DNA of 64,000 bases from Chryseobacterium sp. FP211-J200 (GCF_001643375.1 NZ_LSHB01000003.1:1-64000); one strand, 5' to 3'; counted from the first letter of the stretch, positions 36,601-44,821 are shown. Notes: generated from the sequence alone by a model not told the origin. Numbers and translations are program-made.

Positions 36601-36744
36601 ATTCCTGACCCACGCTACGCCTATGACAAAGAAAAACAGTACGATGTCCACAAGCAGATCAAAGAAGATGTGAGTATGACTTCCCGAAAGCCTTATCCTC
36701 AGGCTCACGAGATCAATTTGCCGAGGCAGAAGTTTAATGTTTAA
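33670..36744 (+). CDS. dnaE2: DNA polymerase III alpha subunit, DnaE2-like (error-prone type)
   Basis: A 1024-residue C-family polymerase, shorter than the replicative DnaE of about 1160-1500 residues. Domains: N-terminal PHP (NCHSYHSLRYG), palm with the catalytic aspartates D350 and D352 (PPDFDIDW) and D485 (EKFDILSQRG), fingers, helix-hairpin-helix region (about 770-810) and a C-terminal OB part. Its place directly behind dinB matches the damage-inducible second DnaE used with a Y-family partner in bacterial mutagenesis cassettes. In this phylum ImuA is usually lacking, and none is seen. The replicative dnaE is expected elsewhere in the genome. Confidence 0.88.
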   Translation: MYLNCHSYHSLRYGTLSVQNLVEQASELGIKTLVLTDINTVTAIYDFKKVCEKAGIKPIAGIEVRKENKLLYIAIAKDFSGIGEVNKILTQHNCDGIELSETAPNYNQVFVIYPIQNIPETLKENEFIGIREEELNLLIRPEFKAKINKMVVLQPVTFSTKKEYNLHRILRAIDGNTLISKLSEDEICRKSEHFKPEINLIKSFEHSPQIINNTKKILDECSFEFIYKERGSTENKNKKYFTKSPEEDMKLLTELAYSGLEKRYGANDEVARTRVEKELKVIGELKFSAYFLITWDIIQYSNRMGFMHVGRGSGANSIVSYCLGITDICPIELDLYFERFLNLNRTSPPDFDIDWSWQNRDAIIQYIFDTYGKDHVAFCGTNVEFKYKSIFREVGKAFGLPKEELDNLAGKSMENHDQNSIVKLVQEYGILMEKFPNQRSMHACGILISEEPITTYTALEMPPKGFPIAQFDMNVAEDIGLEKFDILSQRGLGTINDTVELIKKNRGIEVDIRDTSISKDESVCNEYLAIGKTIGCFYIESPAMRGLLRRLKCDNYRTLVAASSIIRPGVAQSGMMREYIFRHNHPNQFEYFHPVFEENLKETYGIMVYQEDVIKIAQYFGGLSHADGDILRRAMSGKERSIQKLNEVKSNFFKSCMEDQGHSEQMTAEAFRQIESFAGYSFCKAHSASYAVESYQSLYLKVYYPLEFMVSVINNQGGFYRTEVYIHEARMSGADVQNPCVNNSEYQTILKGKEIYLGFMVLQSLETKVAQIISEEREKSGDYKSLDNFIKRIPIGIETIQTLIFIGAFRFTGKPKNELLVEARLLLINYKIENRNIALFDEPANDFKLPELKREQFEDAFDEVEIIGFPVSCSPFDLLQTKFRGHFFVKDLLKFHKSQVKMLAYLISRKHVPTKKGAMFFGTWVDVNGDYFDTAHFPDSLEKHQFQGGGCYLLLGTVEVDYHFPTITIHKMAKMPMIPDPRYAYDKEKQYDVHKQIKEDVSMTSRKPYPQAHEINLPRQKFNV

Positions 36745-36782
36745 TTAAAACAAAAAACGACCGCAAAAGCAATCGTTCTAAT

Positions 36783-37094
36783 TTATACTATTTCGGAACT
36801 AAGTCCTTTATCCAACAATGCCTGATGCATCGGTTTTAATTTTTCCAAAGCGCCTGTCTTTACGGTACATTTTCCTTTATAATGAACCAGCATCGTACAT
36901 TGTTCTGCTTGTTCCAAAGTATGTTCACAGATCTCTATCAAACATTCGATCACGAAATCAAAGGTGTTGACGTCGTCGTTGTGAAGGACGATTTTATAGA
37001 TTTCGTCTTCTTGTTCCAAGACCAATACATCTTCTTCGTACTGGCGTTTTGGCTCGTCATAAGATCTGTTGTTGTAGATTTTCATAACGTTCAT
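36783..37094 (-). CDS. clpS: ATP-dependent Clp protease adaptor ClpS
   Basis: A 103-residue adaptor that delivers N-end-rule substrates to ClpA/ClpC. The core YKIVLHNDDVNTFDFVIECL contains the N-degron-binding residues (N, D, D), and HYKGKCTVKTG is the ClpA-contact loop. The start may instead be the ATG at 37085 (MKIYNNR), 3 codons later. It starts 3 bp after the upstream CNNM-type gene and is likely cotranscribed with it. Confidence 0.92.
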   Translation of the reverse strand: MNVMKIYNNRSYDEPKRQYEEDVLVLEQEDEIYKIVLHNDDVNTFDFVIECLIEICEHTLEQAEQCTMLVHYKGKCTVKTGALEKLKPMHQALLDKGLSSEIV

Positions 37095-37097
37095 TTT

Positions 37098-38453
37098 TTA
37101 TTCAGTGATCTCGTCTGTTATATCTTCTAAAAATGGTTTATCGTATAAAAGCTCGACCAATTCTACACTTTTGTTTTGCATTTTCAAGATCTTGAAATGG
37201 TAATTACCATAATCGAATTCTTGATTTTCTTCTGGAATATCCTGCAATTCATTCAAGATAAATCCTGCAAGCGTGTTATATTCTCCTTCTTCGGATGGCG
37301 GAATATTTTTCGGAAGCTGTTCATTGATCTCGTCCAAAGGCTGTGTTGCTTTTACCCAATAGATATTTTCACCAACTTTGTCTACGATCTTTTCTTCCTC
37401 GTCTTCTTCATCCTGGATCTCTCCAACCAATTCTTCAAGAATATCTTCAAGTGTGATGATTCCCTCCGTTCCACCAAACTCATCGATGACAATTGCCAAA
37501 TGTTGTTTCTTCAATTGGAAAACTTTCAGAAGGTCAGATATTTTTTTGCTACCAACCACAAAGAATGCTTCTCTCATAAAGCCTCTCAGACTTTCGTGGG
37601 AAACTTGACCTTTGCTTTTGATATACTCTCTGATGATTTCTTTCGTGTAGAAAATCCCAATAATATTATCGATAGAACCTTCGTAAACCGGAATTCGGGA
37701 ATAGCCGCTTTCCATAATCTGATTGATGATATCTTCCGGATCATCATTGATATCGATGGACGAGATATTTTGTCTCGTGATCATAATTTGTTTTGCATTG
37801 TGATCGGTAAAATCGAATGCATTTTTGATGATCTCGTAATTTTCTTCTTCAATTTCGCCACTGTCCGCTGATTGTTTTACCAATAGCTGCAACTCTTCTG
37901 TTGAGTGAATATCGTGTTCCGACGCTGGAAATATTTTGATCAATTTCAAGAACGCGTTCGATAATGAATTCATCAACCAGATAAATGGACGGAAGACATT
38001 ATAAAAAACGTGCAATGGATAAGCGATGAAAAGTGTTGTCGCTTCTGACTTTCTGATGGCAATTGATTTAGGAACCAACTCTCCAAAGACGATGTGCATG
38101 ATCGTGATCAACAAGAAACTACAAACTACAGAAATGGTGGTTACCGTTGCGGCAGCCAATTCTATACTCAGCGACTGGAATGTGGCTTCTATAATGTGAT
38201 GCAAGGCACTCTCTCCTACCCAACCTAAGGCAAGGGAAGCGAGTGTGATCCCCAATTGCGTTGCAGAGAGATAGGCATCAAGATTCTTGATGATGTTTTC
38301 TGCTTGCTTGGCTACAGCGTTTCCCTCAGCGGCTTTTACTTGAATTTGGGAATAACGTACTTTTACTATTGAAAATTCGGCGGCTACGAAAAAGCCATTT
38401 AGAAGAACTAAAAATAATGCTATGAGAAGTTTGATTAAACTATCAGAATCCAT
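37098..38453 (-). CDS. CNNM/CorC-type hemolysin-family membrane protein
   Basis: A 451-residue protein of the DUF21-CBS-CorC_HlyC group. Four N-terminal helices form the DUF21/CNNM domain (about 1-190, with FVAAEFSIVKVR), then two CBS domains (about 215-335, YSRIPVYEGSIDNIIG and EFGGTEGIITLEDILEELVGEI) and the C-terminal CorC/HlyC domain (about 355-440). Such proteins are linked to Mg2+ or Co2+ efflux; GldE of gliding bacteria belongs to the same superfamily, but the absence of gldD next to it argues against that assignment. A TAnnTTTG element (TATCTTTG) lies at 38480-38487 on the minus strand. Confidence 0.85.
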   Translation of the reverse strand: MDSDSLIKLLIALFLVLLNGFFVAAEFSIVKVRYSQIQVKAAEGNAVAKQAENIIKNLDAYLSATQLGITLASLALGWVGESALHHIIEATFQSLSIELAAATVTTISVVCSFLLITIMHIVFGELVPKSIAIRKSEATTLFIAYPLHVFYNVFRPFIWLMNSLSNAFLKLIKIFPASEHDIHSTEELQLLVKQSADSGEIEEENYEIIKNAFDFTDHNAKQIMITRQNISSIDINDDPEDIINQIMESGYSRIPVYEGSIDNIIGIFYTKEIIREYIKSKGQVSHESLRGFMREAFFVVGSKKISDLLKVFQLKKQHLAIVIDEFGGTEGIITLEDILEELVGEIQDEEDEEEKIVDKVGENIYWVKATQPLDEINEQLPKNIPPSEEGEYNTLAGFILNELQDIPEENQEFDYGNYHFKILKMQNKSVELVELLYDKPFLEDITDEITE

Positions 38454-38479
38454 TTAATGTTGTTATATACAATCTGTGC

Positions 38480-38487
38480 AAAGATAG
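38480..38487 (-). promoter_or_regulatory. -7 promoter element (TAnnTTTG) of the CNNM-type gene and clpS
   Basis: Reads TATCTTTG followed by C on the minus strand, 27 bases before the ATG. Confidence 0.55.
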
Positions 38488-38539
38488 ATATTTTTTTTAA
38501 CTTGGAAATTAGATGTTAGAAGTGAGATAAACCACCCCG

Positions 38540-38562
38540 TCAAAAATTCTTCGAATTTTTGA
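38540..38562. repeat. palindromic hairpin in the 38454-38831 gap
   Basis: Perfect 10-base arms TCAAAAATTC / GAATTTTTGA with a 3-base loop, between CCACCCCG and ATCCCCTCC. This looks like a small dispersed element. The 378-bp gap also holds repeat copy D; I see no gene in it. Confidence 0.7.
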
Positions 38563-38639
38563 ATCCCCTCCAGAGGATGGGAATTTTTACAAGCAAAATG
38601 TTTTTTTTAGATTGAAATCGTGATTTTATGTGGAATCTC

Positions 38640-38742
38640 GCAGCCCGACTTGAACGGAAATCCTTTTTTGCGTATGCTTAAGTTCAACTTAATGGAAAAC
38701 GTCTGCAAAAAAGATTGGGAGTGGAAGGCGGAAAAGCTGCCC
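38640..38742 (+). repeat. structured intergenic repeat, copy D
   Basis: A 103-bp copy with an enlarged apical hairpin. Inner pairing is kept by a paired change: GAGCGG/GGAGCGG of copies C and E is GAACGG/GGAGTGG here. Confidence 0.85.
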
Positions 38743-38831
38743 AAATACAAACTGCCCTAAATAATAAAAAGCACTGAAGTTTGACCCTCAATACTTTTTA
38801 TAACTAACTACTAACTTTAACTTTATCTTTA

Positions 38832-39704
38832 TTAACTGTTCTTGAGCGCTTCTGCTCCGGAAACAATTTCTAATATTTCGTTGGTAATGGCTGCCTGTCT
38901 TGCTTTGTTGTAGAAGATCTTCAGGTCACTTCTAAGTGCGTCTGCATTGTCGGTCGCCTTGTGCATTGCTGTCATCCTTGCACCGTGTTCTGATGCTACG
39001 GAATCTAGAATGGCTTTGAAGATCTGAGTCTTGATAGATTTTGGGATCAACACGTCAAGAATCTGTTTTCTGCCCGGTTCGAAGATATAATCTACATTGA
39101 TATCTGCTGAACCAGCTTTCTCTTCTGTAGCTGATGAAATTGGTAAAACCTGCTCTGTCACTACTTCCTGCGTTGCAGCATTGATGAATCTGTTGTAAAC
39201 AACATAGACTTTATCAAATTTGCCCGCTTTGAAGTCTGACATCACTTTCTCCGTCATATTTGAAACGTGATCGAAAGAAAGATTGTCGAAAAGTGAACTG
39301 TGGTTTTCGTAAACTGTTTTGTTTCTTCTCACCGCATCGAAGGCTTTTTTACCTACTGTCAAAACTTCTATCTCCGTGTTTTCGTTTGCAGAAAACTGGA
39401 TGTTGAGTTCTTTGATCACAGATGAGTTGAAAGCGCCGGCCAAACCTCTGTTGGAAGTCACGGTGATAAAAAGTACTTTTTTGACTTCTCTTTCCAATGC
39501 GTATTCCGAGATGTTCTCTGCATCAGACGCCGCACTTACATTCTGTATGATCTCCTGAAGTTTTTCAGAATAAGGTCTTAGCATTACGATCGCATCTTGC
39601 GCTTTCTTCAGTTTCGCAGCGGAAACCATTTTCATAGCGCTTGTAATCTGCATCGTAGAAGATATAGATGTAATCCTGCCTCGTATTTCTTTTAAGTTTG
39701 CCAT
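38832..39704 (-). CDS. atpG: F1F0 ATP synthase subunit gamma
   Basis: A 290-residue central-stalk protein. N-terminal MANLKEIRGRITSISSTMQ with the coiled-coil helix, the internal LFITVTSNRGLAGAFNS and the C-terminal helix KIFYNKARQAAITNEILEIV are family marks. It rotates inside the alpha-beta ring. It is the last gene of this atp run; beta and epsilon are not encoded here. A 94-bp gap with a hairpin separates it from atpA. Confidence 0.96.
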   Translation of the reverse strand: MANLKEIRGRITSISSTMQITSAMKMVSAAKLKKAQDAIVMLRPYSEKLQEIIQNVSAASDAENISEYALEREVKKVLFITVTSNRGLAGAFNSSVIKELNIQFSANENTEIEVLTVGKKAFDAVRRNKTVYENHSSLFDNLSFDHVSNMTEKVMSDFKAGKFDKVYVVYNRFINAATQEVVTEQVLPISSATEEKAGSADINVDYIFEPGRKQILDVLIPKSIKTQIFKAILDSVASEHGARMTAMHKATDNADALRSDLKIFYNKARQAAITNEILEIVSGAEALKNS

Positions 39705-39734
39705 AATCTTTAATCTAACAATGTATCAATCTGA

Positions 39735-39778
39735 CAGTTTAACAATTTAACAATTCATATTGCTAAATTGTTAAACTG
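39735..39778 (-). repeat. hairpin between atpA and atpG
   Basis: Perfect 15-base arms (CAGTTTAACAATTTA / TAAATTGTTAAACTG) around a 14-base loop, inside the operon. It may trim or stabilise the mRNA and so set the ratio of alpha to gamma. Confidence 0.75.
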
Positions 39779-39798
39779 TTTTACTGTTACATTATTTT

Positions 39799-41376
39799 TT
39801 AATTGTATTTCGCAGAAAGTTCTGTCGCTACTTGCTTCAAAACGCCAGTCAATTGATCATCAATTTTTCCGGATTTAAGAGCTGCCATTACTTCTGGATG
39901 TTTGTTTTTCAAGAAATCCACATATTCTACCTGGAATTCTTTCACCTTTTTGATAGGGATGTTTCTCAATAGATTCTCAGTTCCTGCGTAGATCATCGCT
40001 ACTTGATTTTCTACCGGAAGTGGAGAGTTAACTGGTTGCTTCAAAAGCTCCACGTTTCTTTCTCCTTTTGAGATTACCGCCATAGTAGCAGCATCCAAGT
40101 CAGAACCGAATTTAGCAAACGCTTCCAATTCTTTATATTGAGCCTGGTCCAATTTAAGTGTACCAGAAACTTTTTTCATTGATTTGATCTGTGCATTACC
40201 ACCAACCCTGGATACAGAGATACCAACGTTGATCGCCGGACGAACTCCTGAGTTGAAAAGGTCTGTCTCCAAGAAGATCTGACCATCTGTGATCGAAATT
40301 ACGTTTGTCGGGATGTACGCAGAAACGTCACCAGCCTGAGTTTCGATAATCGGAAGTGCTGTCAAAGATCCGCCACCTTTTACCAATGGTCTTAGAGATT
40401 CTGGCAAGTCATTCATCTGAGCTGCAATTGTATCATCTTTGATGATTTTCGCTGCTCTTTCCAACAATCTTGAGTGAAGGTAGAAAACGTCTCCAGGATA
40501 AGCCTCACGTCCCGGTGGTCTTCTCAATAGTAGAGAAAGCTCACGGTAAGCAACCGCTTGTTTTGAAAGATCATCATAAACGATCAAAGCTGCACGACCA
40601 GAGTCTCTGAAGAATTCTCCGATAGATGCACCAGCCATTGCAGAATAAACCTGCATTGGAACCGGGTCAGAAGCATTAGCTGCAACGATAACCGTGTAAG
40701 CCAAAGCACCTTTGTCCTCTAATGTTTTAACGATCTGTGCTACAGTTGACGCTTTTTGCCCAATTGCAACATATATACAATATACTGGTTGCCCAGCATC
40801 ATAAAATTCTCTTTGATTGATAATGGTATCAATAGCCACAACTGTTTTACCAGTTTGTCTATCACCAATGATCAACTCTCTTTGTCCTCTTCCTACAGGG
40901 ATCATGGAGTCGATAGCAACAATACCAGTTTGAAGTGGTTCTGTTACCGGCTGACGGAAGATAACTCCCGGCGCTTTTCTTTCCAATGGCATTTCGTAAA
41001 GTTCTCCTTGGATAGGTCCTTTACCGTCGATAGGATTACCTAGAGTATCTACAACTCTACCTAGCATTCCTTCACCAACTTTGATAGAAGAGATCCTGTT
41101 TGTTCTTTTTACAGTATCACCTTCTTTTACCAATTTGGATTCACCAAGAAGTGCAACCCCAACATTATCTTCTTCAAGGTTAAGAACGATACCTTCAACT
41201 CCAGCCTGGAATCTTACCAATTCTCCGTACTGTACGTTTTCTAAACCGTAAACACGAGCAATACCATCCCCTATCGTAAGAACAGTACCAACTTCTTCTA
41301 CGTTAGATTGAGTATCGAAATTTGCTAATTGCTGCTTCAGTATCGCTGATACTTCTGCCGGATTTATTTCTGCCAT
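39799..41376 (-). CDS. atpA: F1F0 ATP synthase subunit alpha
   Basis: A 525-residue subunit carrying non-catalytic nucleotide sites. Walker A GDRQTGKT, the [21 protein letters not shown] signature and the C-terminal domain are all present. Operon order is atpB-E-F-H-A-G. Standard length. Confidence 0.97.
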   Translation of the reverse strand: MAEINPAEVSAILKQQLANFDTQSNVEEVGTVLTIGDGIARVYGLENVQYGELVRFQAGVEGIVLNLEEDNVGVALLGESKLVKEGDTVKRTNRISSIKVGEGMLGRVVDTLGNPIDGKGPIQGELYEMPLERKAPGVIFRQPVTEPLQTGIVAIDSMIPVGRGQRELIIGDRQTGKTVVAIDTIINQREFYDAGQPVYCIYVAIGQKASTVAQIVKTLEDKGALAYTVIVAANASDPVPMQVYSAMAGASIGEFFRDSGRAALIVYDDLSKQAVAYRELSLLLRRPPGREAYPGDVFYLHSRLLERAAKIIKDDTIAAQMNDLPESLRPLVKGGGSLTALPIIETQAGDVSAYIPTNVISITDGQIFLETDLFNSGVRPAINVGISVSRVGGNAQIKSMKKVSGTLKLDQAQYKELEAFAKFGSDLDAATMAVISKGERNVELLKQPVNSPLPVENQVAMIYAGTENLLRNIPIKKVKEFQVEYVDFLKNKHPEVMAALKSGKIDDQLTGVLKQVATELSAKYN

Positions 41377-41393
41377 TATATGGTTGTTTTTTC

Positions 41394-41930
41394 TTAATTA
41401 AGTTGAAATTCTTTTTTGATATTGCCCAGCTTTGTTCTTACTGATGCATCGATCTGCTGATCTCCCACTCTTAGGATATAACCTCCCAAGATCTCTGGTT
41501 TTACAATAGTTTCCAAGTCATAGTTAGAAACGTTTACCATTTTGGAATCCGTAATGATCTTCTGAATATTTTCCTGTGATAAAGGCGAAGCTGTTACCAA
41601 AGAGATACGTTGAGTACCTTTGATGTCTTCCACTTTATTGATGAATTCCTGAGCAATATTTCTAAGCTGAGATTCTCTGCCTTGCTTGATGACCAATCTG
41701 ATGATATTCTTAGAAACTTGAGAAAAATCTTTGAAGATCTCCAAAGCGATCGCTTCTTTCTTTTTTGCATCAATGATCGGTGTATTCACAAACTGATTCA
41801 GTTCTTTGGAAGAAGACATGATTTTCACAATATCCTTCATCTCACCGAAAACAGCATCTGTGTTACCAGACTCCTGCGTGAAATCCAATAGACCCTGAGC
41901 GTATCTTTTAGCTACTTTAGATGTTAACAT
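41394..41930 (-). CDS. atpH: F1F0 ATP synthase subunit delta
   Basis: A 178-residue peripheral-stalk protein linking F1 to the b subunits. N-terminal [15 protein letters not shown] and C-terminal [21 protein letters not shown] are typical. It lies 5 bp after atpF and 17 bp before atpA. Confidence 0.95.
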   Translation of the reverse strand: MLTSKVAKRYAQGLLDFTQESGNTDAVFGEMKDIVKIMSSSKELNQFVNTPIIDAKKKEAIALEIFKDFSQVSKNIIRLVIKQGRESQLRNIAQEFINKVEDIKGTQRISLVTASPLSQENIQKIITDSKMVNVSNYDLETIVKPEILGGYILRVGDQQIDASVRTKLGNIKKEFQLN

Positions 41931-41935
41931 CCGGA

Positions 41936-42424
41936 TTAGTTAAGGTTAGATTTGTTAAGAATATTTTCTACCAAAGCGTTTTGCGCGTCATCGTTATCCA
42001 ATTTCTCTTTAAGGATATTTTCAGCGATGCTTACAGACAAAGTTCCTATTTGAGTTTTGATATCTGCCATTGCAGCATTTTTCTCAGTCTGGATAGATTG
42101 TCTAGCAGCTTCGATCATTTTTTCGCCTTCAACTTTTGCGCTGTCTTTAGCTTGATTTACAATCTTATCTTTCATATCTCTAGCTTCTTTCAAGATACCA
42201 TCTCTCTCAGCTCTAGCCTCACGAAGGATTCTTTCGTTATCCTCTTTCAACTGAGCCATTTCTTGTTTAGCCAATTTAGCTTGATTAAGAGCATCGATGA
42301 TAGAAACTTCTCTATCGTTCACTGCATTCAGAATTGGTTTCCAAGCGAATTTTGCTAATAAAAACAAGAGGATGATAAATGTAAGCGTCATCCAAAATAA
42401 TAAACCTATGCCTGGTTCTATCAT
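41936..42424 (-). CDS. atpF: F1F0 ATP synthase subunit b
   Basis: A 162-residue stalk protein: one N-terminal membrane helix (about 7-27, followed by WKPILNAVNDRE) and a long, charged coiled coil (40-140). It forms the peripheral stalk with delta. Standard for the family. Confidence 0.95.
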   Translation of the reverse strand: MIEPGIGLLFWMTLTFIILLFLLAKFAWKPILNAVNDREVSIIDALNQAKLAKQEMAQLKEDNERILREARAERDGILKEARDMKDKIVNQAKDSAKVEGEKMIEAARQSIQTEKNAAMADIKTQIGTLSVSIAENILKEKLDNDDAQNALVENILNKSNLN

Positions 42425-42515
42425 AATATGAGTTTTTTATTAATTATAAATAATTTTTGAATTTAAAAAAATCTTAGCAAAACCAACCGTCTTGCTAAGA
42501 TTTGATTGTAAAGGA

Positions 42516-42734
42516 TTACTTGATAAATGCACCAAAGATAATCGCAATAAGACCAGCTCCTTCAATAAGACCTGCTGCAATTAGCATAGCCCCTTGAATT
42601 TTACCAGCTTGTTCCGGTTGTCTAGCGATAGCATCCATTGCGTGTCCACCGATTTTACCAATTCCTAGACCTACGCCTAATACTGCTAAACCGATACCTA
42701 CGTAGATTAATCCTGCTCCAGTTGTTAAATCCAT
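42516..42734 (-). CDS. atpE: F1F0 ATP synthase subunit c
   Basis: A 72-residue hairpin of two hydrophobic helices with the polar loop ARQPEQ (37-42). The ion-carrying acid is E58 in LIEGAG. It lacks an obvious sodium-site signature, so proton coupling is more likely, though not proven. Confidence 0.96.
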   Translation of the reverse strand: MDLTTGAGLIYVGIGLAVLGVGLGIGKIGGHAMDAIARQPEQAGKIQGAMLIAAGLIEGAGLIAIIFGAFIK

Positions 42735-42776
42735 AATAAAATTATTTAGGTTAAAATATGTTTCTTTTTAATATAA

Positions 42777-43877
42777 TTAATGTTCGTGTGAATGGTCCTG
42801 TACTGCAATACCAATAAATAATGCGGACAAAACCGTAAAGATATAAGCCTGCAAAACGGCTACTAATAATTCCAAAACTGAAATAAACAAAGCCAACGGC
42901 ACCGATGCAAATCCCAAAAGTGGAGATTTGAAGATAAATATCAATGAAATAATTGCTAATATCATAATGTGACCCGCAGTTACGTTTGCAAAAAGTCGCA
43001 TCATCAAAGCAAATGGTTTTGTAAACACCCCGATGATTTCGATAGGAACCATAATTGGATAAAGCAAAATTGGAACTGGCGGCATAAAAATATGCTTCCA
43101 ATAATCTTTGTTTGCGCTGAAAAGCGTAATCAACAAAGTAATGATTGCCAACACCGCTGTAATTGCGATGTTCCCAGTCAAGTTACCTCCGAAAGGGAAA
43201 AACGGAATCAATCCGAATAAGTTATTAATCCAGATAAAGAAAAATACCGTCAATAAATAAGGCATAAATCTTTTATACTTGGATGATCCAATATTTGGAA
43301 TCGCAACCTCGTCTCTAATAAAAATGACAATAGGTTCTAAAATTCTGCCCGCTCCTTTTGGCATCAAAGAATTCTTATAACTTCTTCCCATACCGATAAA
43401 AATAATCAGCATAAAAATAACTGACAATAGCATTGCGAAGACATTTTTGGTAATGGAAAAATCATAGAAAACTTTACCAGAATCTTGCTTGCCCCCAATC
43501 AATCCGAATAATGTTGCTTTTTCCAAACCTTTGGTAGAAACCAATTGTCCTTCGTGCAACGTGTATCCATCGTGCTCGTGACCGTGCGCAATGGAAGATG
43601 ATAAAAATGTGTGAATTCCTGTTTGATCTTTAATTATAATCGGCAAAGGAACCGAAATATGTTTTTCCTCGGCTGTTCCTTCGTTCAAAGTTACCAAGTG
43701 CCATTCGTTGGAATCGCCGATATGCTCCATTATCATTTTCTTTGCATCAAATGATTTTTCAGCTTTTTCTATTTCTGCCGTTTCCCCTTGGTGAGCAACT
43801 TCGTGCTGAGCAGAGACAAAAACACTTGAAAAGAGGAACAAAAACGTAAAAAATATTGGATTAATTCTTTGCTTCAT
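42777..43877 (-). CDS. atpB: F1F0 ATP synthase subunit a, with N-terminal extension
   Basis: A 366-residue subunit with five or six membrane helices in its C-terminal part; the half-channel arginine is in MMRLFANVTAGH. The first 130 or so residues form an extension with a signal-peptide-like start (ending SVFVSAQ) and a His-rich, soluble segment, as is usual in Bacteroidota. First gene of the atpB-E-F-H-A-G operon. TAnnTTTG element TATATTTG lies 20 bases upstream at 43897-43904. Confidence 0.95.
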   Translation of the reverse strand: MKQRINPIFFTFLFLFSSVFVSAQHEVAHQGETAEIEKAEKSFDAKKMIMEHIGDSNEWHLVTLNEGTAEEKHISVPLPIIIKDQTGIHTFLSSSIAHGHEHDGYTLHEGQLVSTKGLEKATLFGLIGGKQDSGKVFYDFSITKNVFAMLLSVIFMLIIFIGMGRSYKNSLMPKGAGRILEPIVIFIRDEVAIPNIGSSKYKRFMPYLLTVFFFIWINNLFGLIPFFPFGGNLTGNIAITAVLAIITLLITLFSANKDYWKHIFMPPVPILLYPIMVPIEIIGVFTKPFALMMRLFANVTAGHIMILAIISLIFIFKSPLLGFASVPLALFISVLELLVAVLQAYIFTVLSALFIGIAVQDHSHEH

Positions 43878-43896
43878 AACACATTTTATCGGTTTG

Positions 43897-43904
43897 CAAA
43901 TATA
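43897..43904 (-). promoter_or_regulatory. -7 promoter element (TAnnTTTG) of the atp operon
   Basis: TATATTTG followed by C on the minus strand, 20 bases before the atpB ATG. Confidence 0.6.
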
Positions 43905-43960
43905 TTGATTTATAATGGATAGAAAAACTAAATTATATGATTTTTATCAAATCTATAATC

Positions 43961-44233
43961 CTATGATTTATTGAGTTTTATAATGACAAAATAATACAAA
44001 ATAAAGGAACTTGCTAAAAAAATTAAGCTTAAAAATAAAAAATTAACTTTTGTTTTGTCTATAAAAAATAAAATCACTGCCACCCAGATTAGATCTTTCA
44101 ACAAGTTAAATCCTAAAAATCTCAAACCCGGATCATTGCGCTTTATCAAGAAGTTTGAAAATAGATAATAGACAATAATATTGAGAATAAGTATTGAACA
44201 AACAATAATTAAAAGGGCCAATATTGGATTCAT
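43961..44233 (-). CDS. small membrane protein upstream of the atp operon
   Basis: A 90-residue protein with three hydrophobic helices (about 4-25, 44-61 and 65-84) and short basic loops. Small membrane proteins of AtpI or DUF6168 type often precede atpB in flavobacteria and help assemble the c-ring, so the position suggests a similar role; no diagnostic motif is visible and the assignment is tentative. A TAnnTTTG element (TACTTTTG, 44238-44245, minus strand) ends 4 bases before the ATG, so the mRNA may be leaderless. Confidence 0.7.
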   Translation of the reverse strand: MNPILALLIIVCSILILNIIVYYLFSNFLIKRNDPGLRFLGFNLLKDLIWVAVILFFIDKTKVNFLFLSLIFLASSFILYYFVIIKLNKS

Positions 44234-44237
44234 TTTG

Positions 44238-44245
44238 CAAAAGTA
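44238..44245 (-). promoter_or_regulatory. -7 promoter element (TAnnTTTG) of the small membrane protein gene
   Basis: TACTTTTG followed by C on the minus strand, its last base 4 bases from the ATG at 44233. Confidence 0.5.
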
Positions 44246-44406
44246 AACATTTTAAGTTTGAAGTCAGGGGTTGGATGATGGAAGTTTATGTGTTGAAGTT
44301 TAGAAACGTAAATCACATTCATCCAAATCCGGGTAATAATCCCATTGTAAATCTAAAACCGCAGGGCGATGAACTGTTAATAGAAAACCAATCATCAAAC
44401 CACGCA

Positions 44407-44580
44407 AAGCTCCGTAGGTGCGACCTGTTAAAAATCTAAGGGAAAATCGAAAATCTATTTTAATTCAAATAATATTTTTGTAAAAATAATAATCGTAAAA
44501 AATAATTAAACATTACGATGAGACGCTATTTATATTCTTATTTAAATAGACGTTTTTTACAGGTCGCTCCTCTGGAGCTT
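44407..44580. mobile_element. MITE-like element with 28-base terminal inverted repeats
   Basis: The ends AAGCTCCGTAGGTGCGACCTG (44407 onward) and CAGGTCGCTCCTCTGGAGCTT (to 44580) are reverse complements over 28 bases with a few mismatches. The interior is about 118 bp, AT-rich, with no coding frame. No transposase is present and target duplications are not clear, so mobility is an inference from structure. Confidence 0.5.
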
Positions 44581-44716
44581 AGCTTCTATAGATTACTTAT
44601 TTCTATTAACAGTTCGCCTTTACAAGGCTTTCTTTGTAATTTATAATTCCTAACTCGAACCGAATTTAAATAACAAACATTATACATTTAGACAAGGTTC
44701 GTTTTATCTTGAATCT

Positions 44717-44821
44717 GCAGCCCGGCTTGAGCGGAAATCCTTTTTTGCTTGGACTCGCGTTCAACTTATCTGAAAGCGTGGAGCAAAAAAGATTGGGAGC
44801 GGAAGACGGATATAGCTGCCC
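44717..44821 (+). repeat. structured intergenic repeat, copy E
   Basis: A 105-bp copy with canonical arms: GCAGCCCGGCTTGAGCGG at the 5' side and GGGAGCGGAAGACGG plus GCTGCCC at the 3' side. The apical part forms its own hairpin around GTTCAACTTATCTGAA. It lies about 100 bp upstream of the ffh promoter. Confidence 0.87.

Noticed and set aside
37098-38453. gldE
   Set aside because: Same superfamily, but gldD is not next to it and nothing in the sequence is specific for GldE.
44224-44439. 71-codon plus-strand frame upstream of ffh
   Set aside because: It overlaps the start of the small membrane protein gene and the inverted-repeat element, and has no protein family features.
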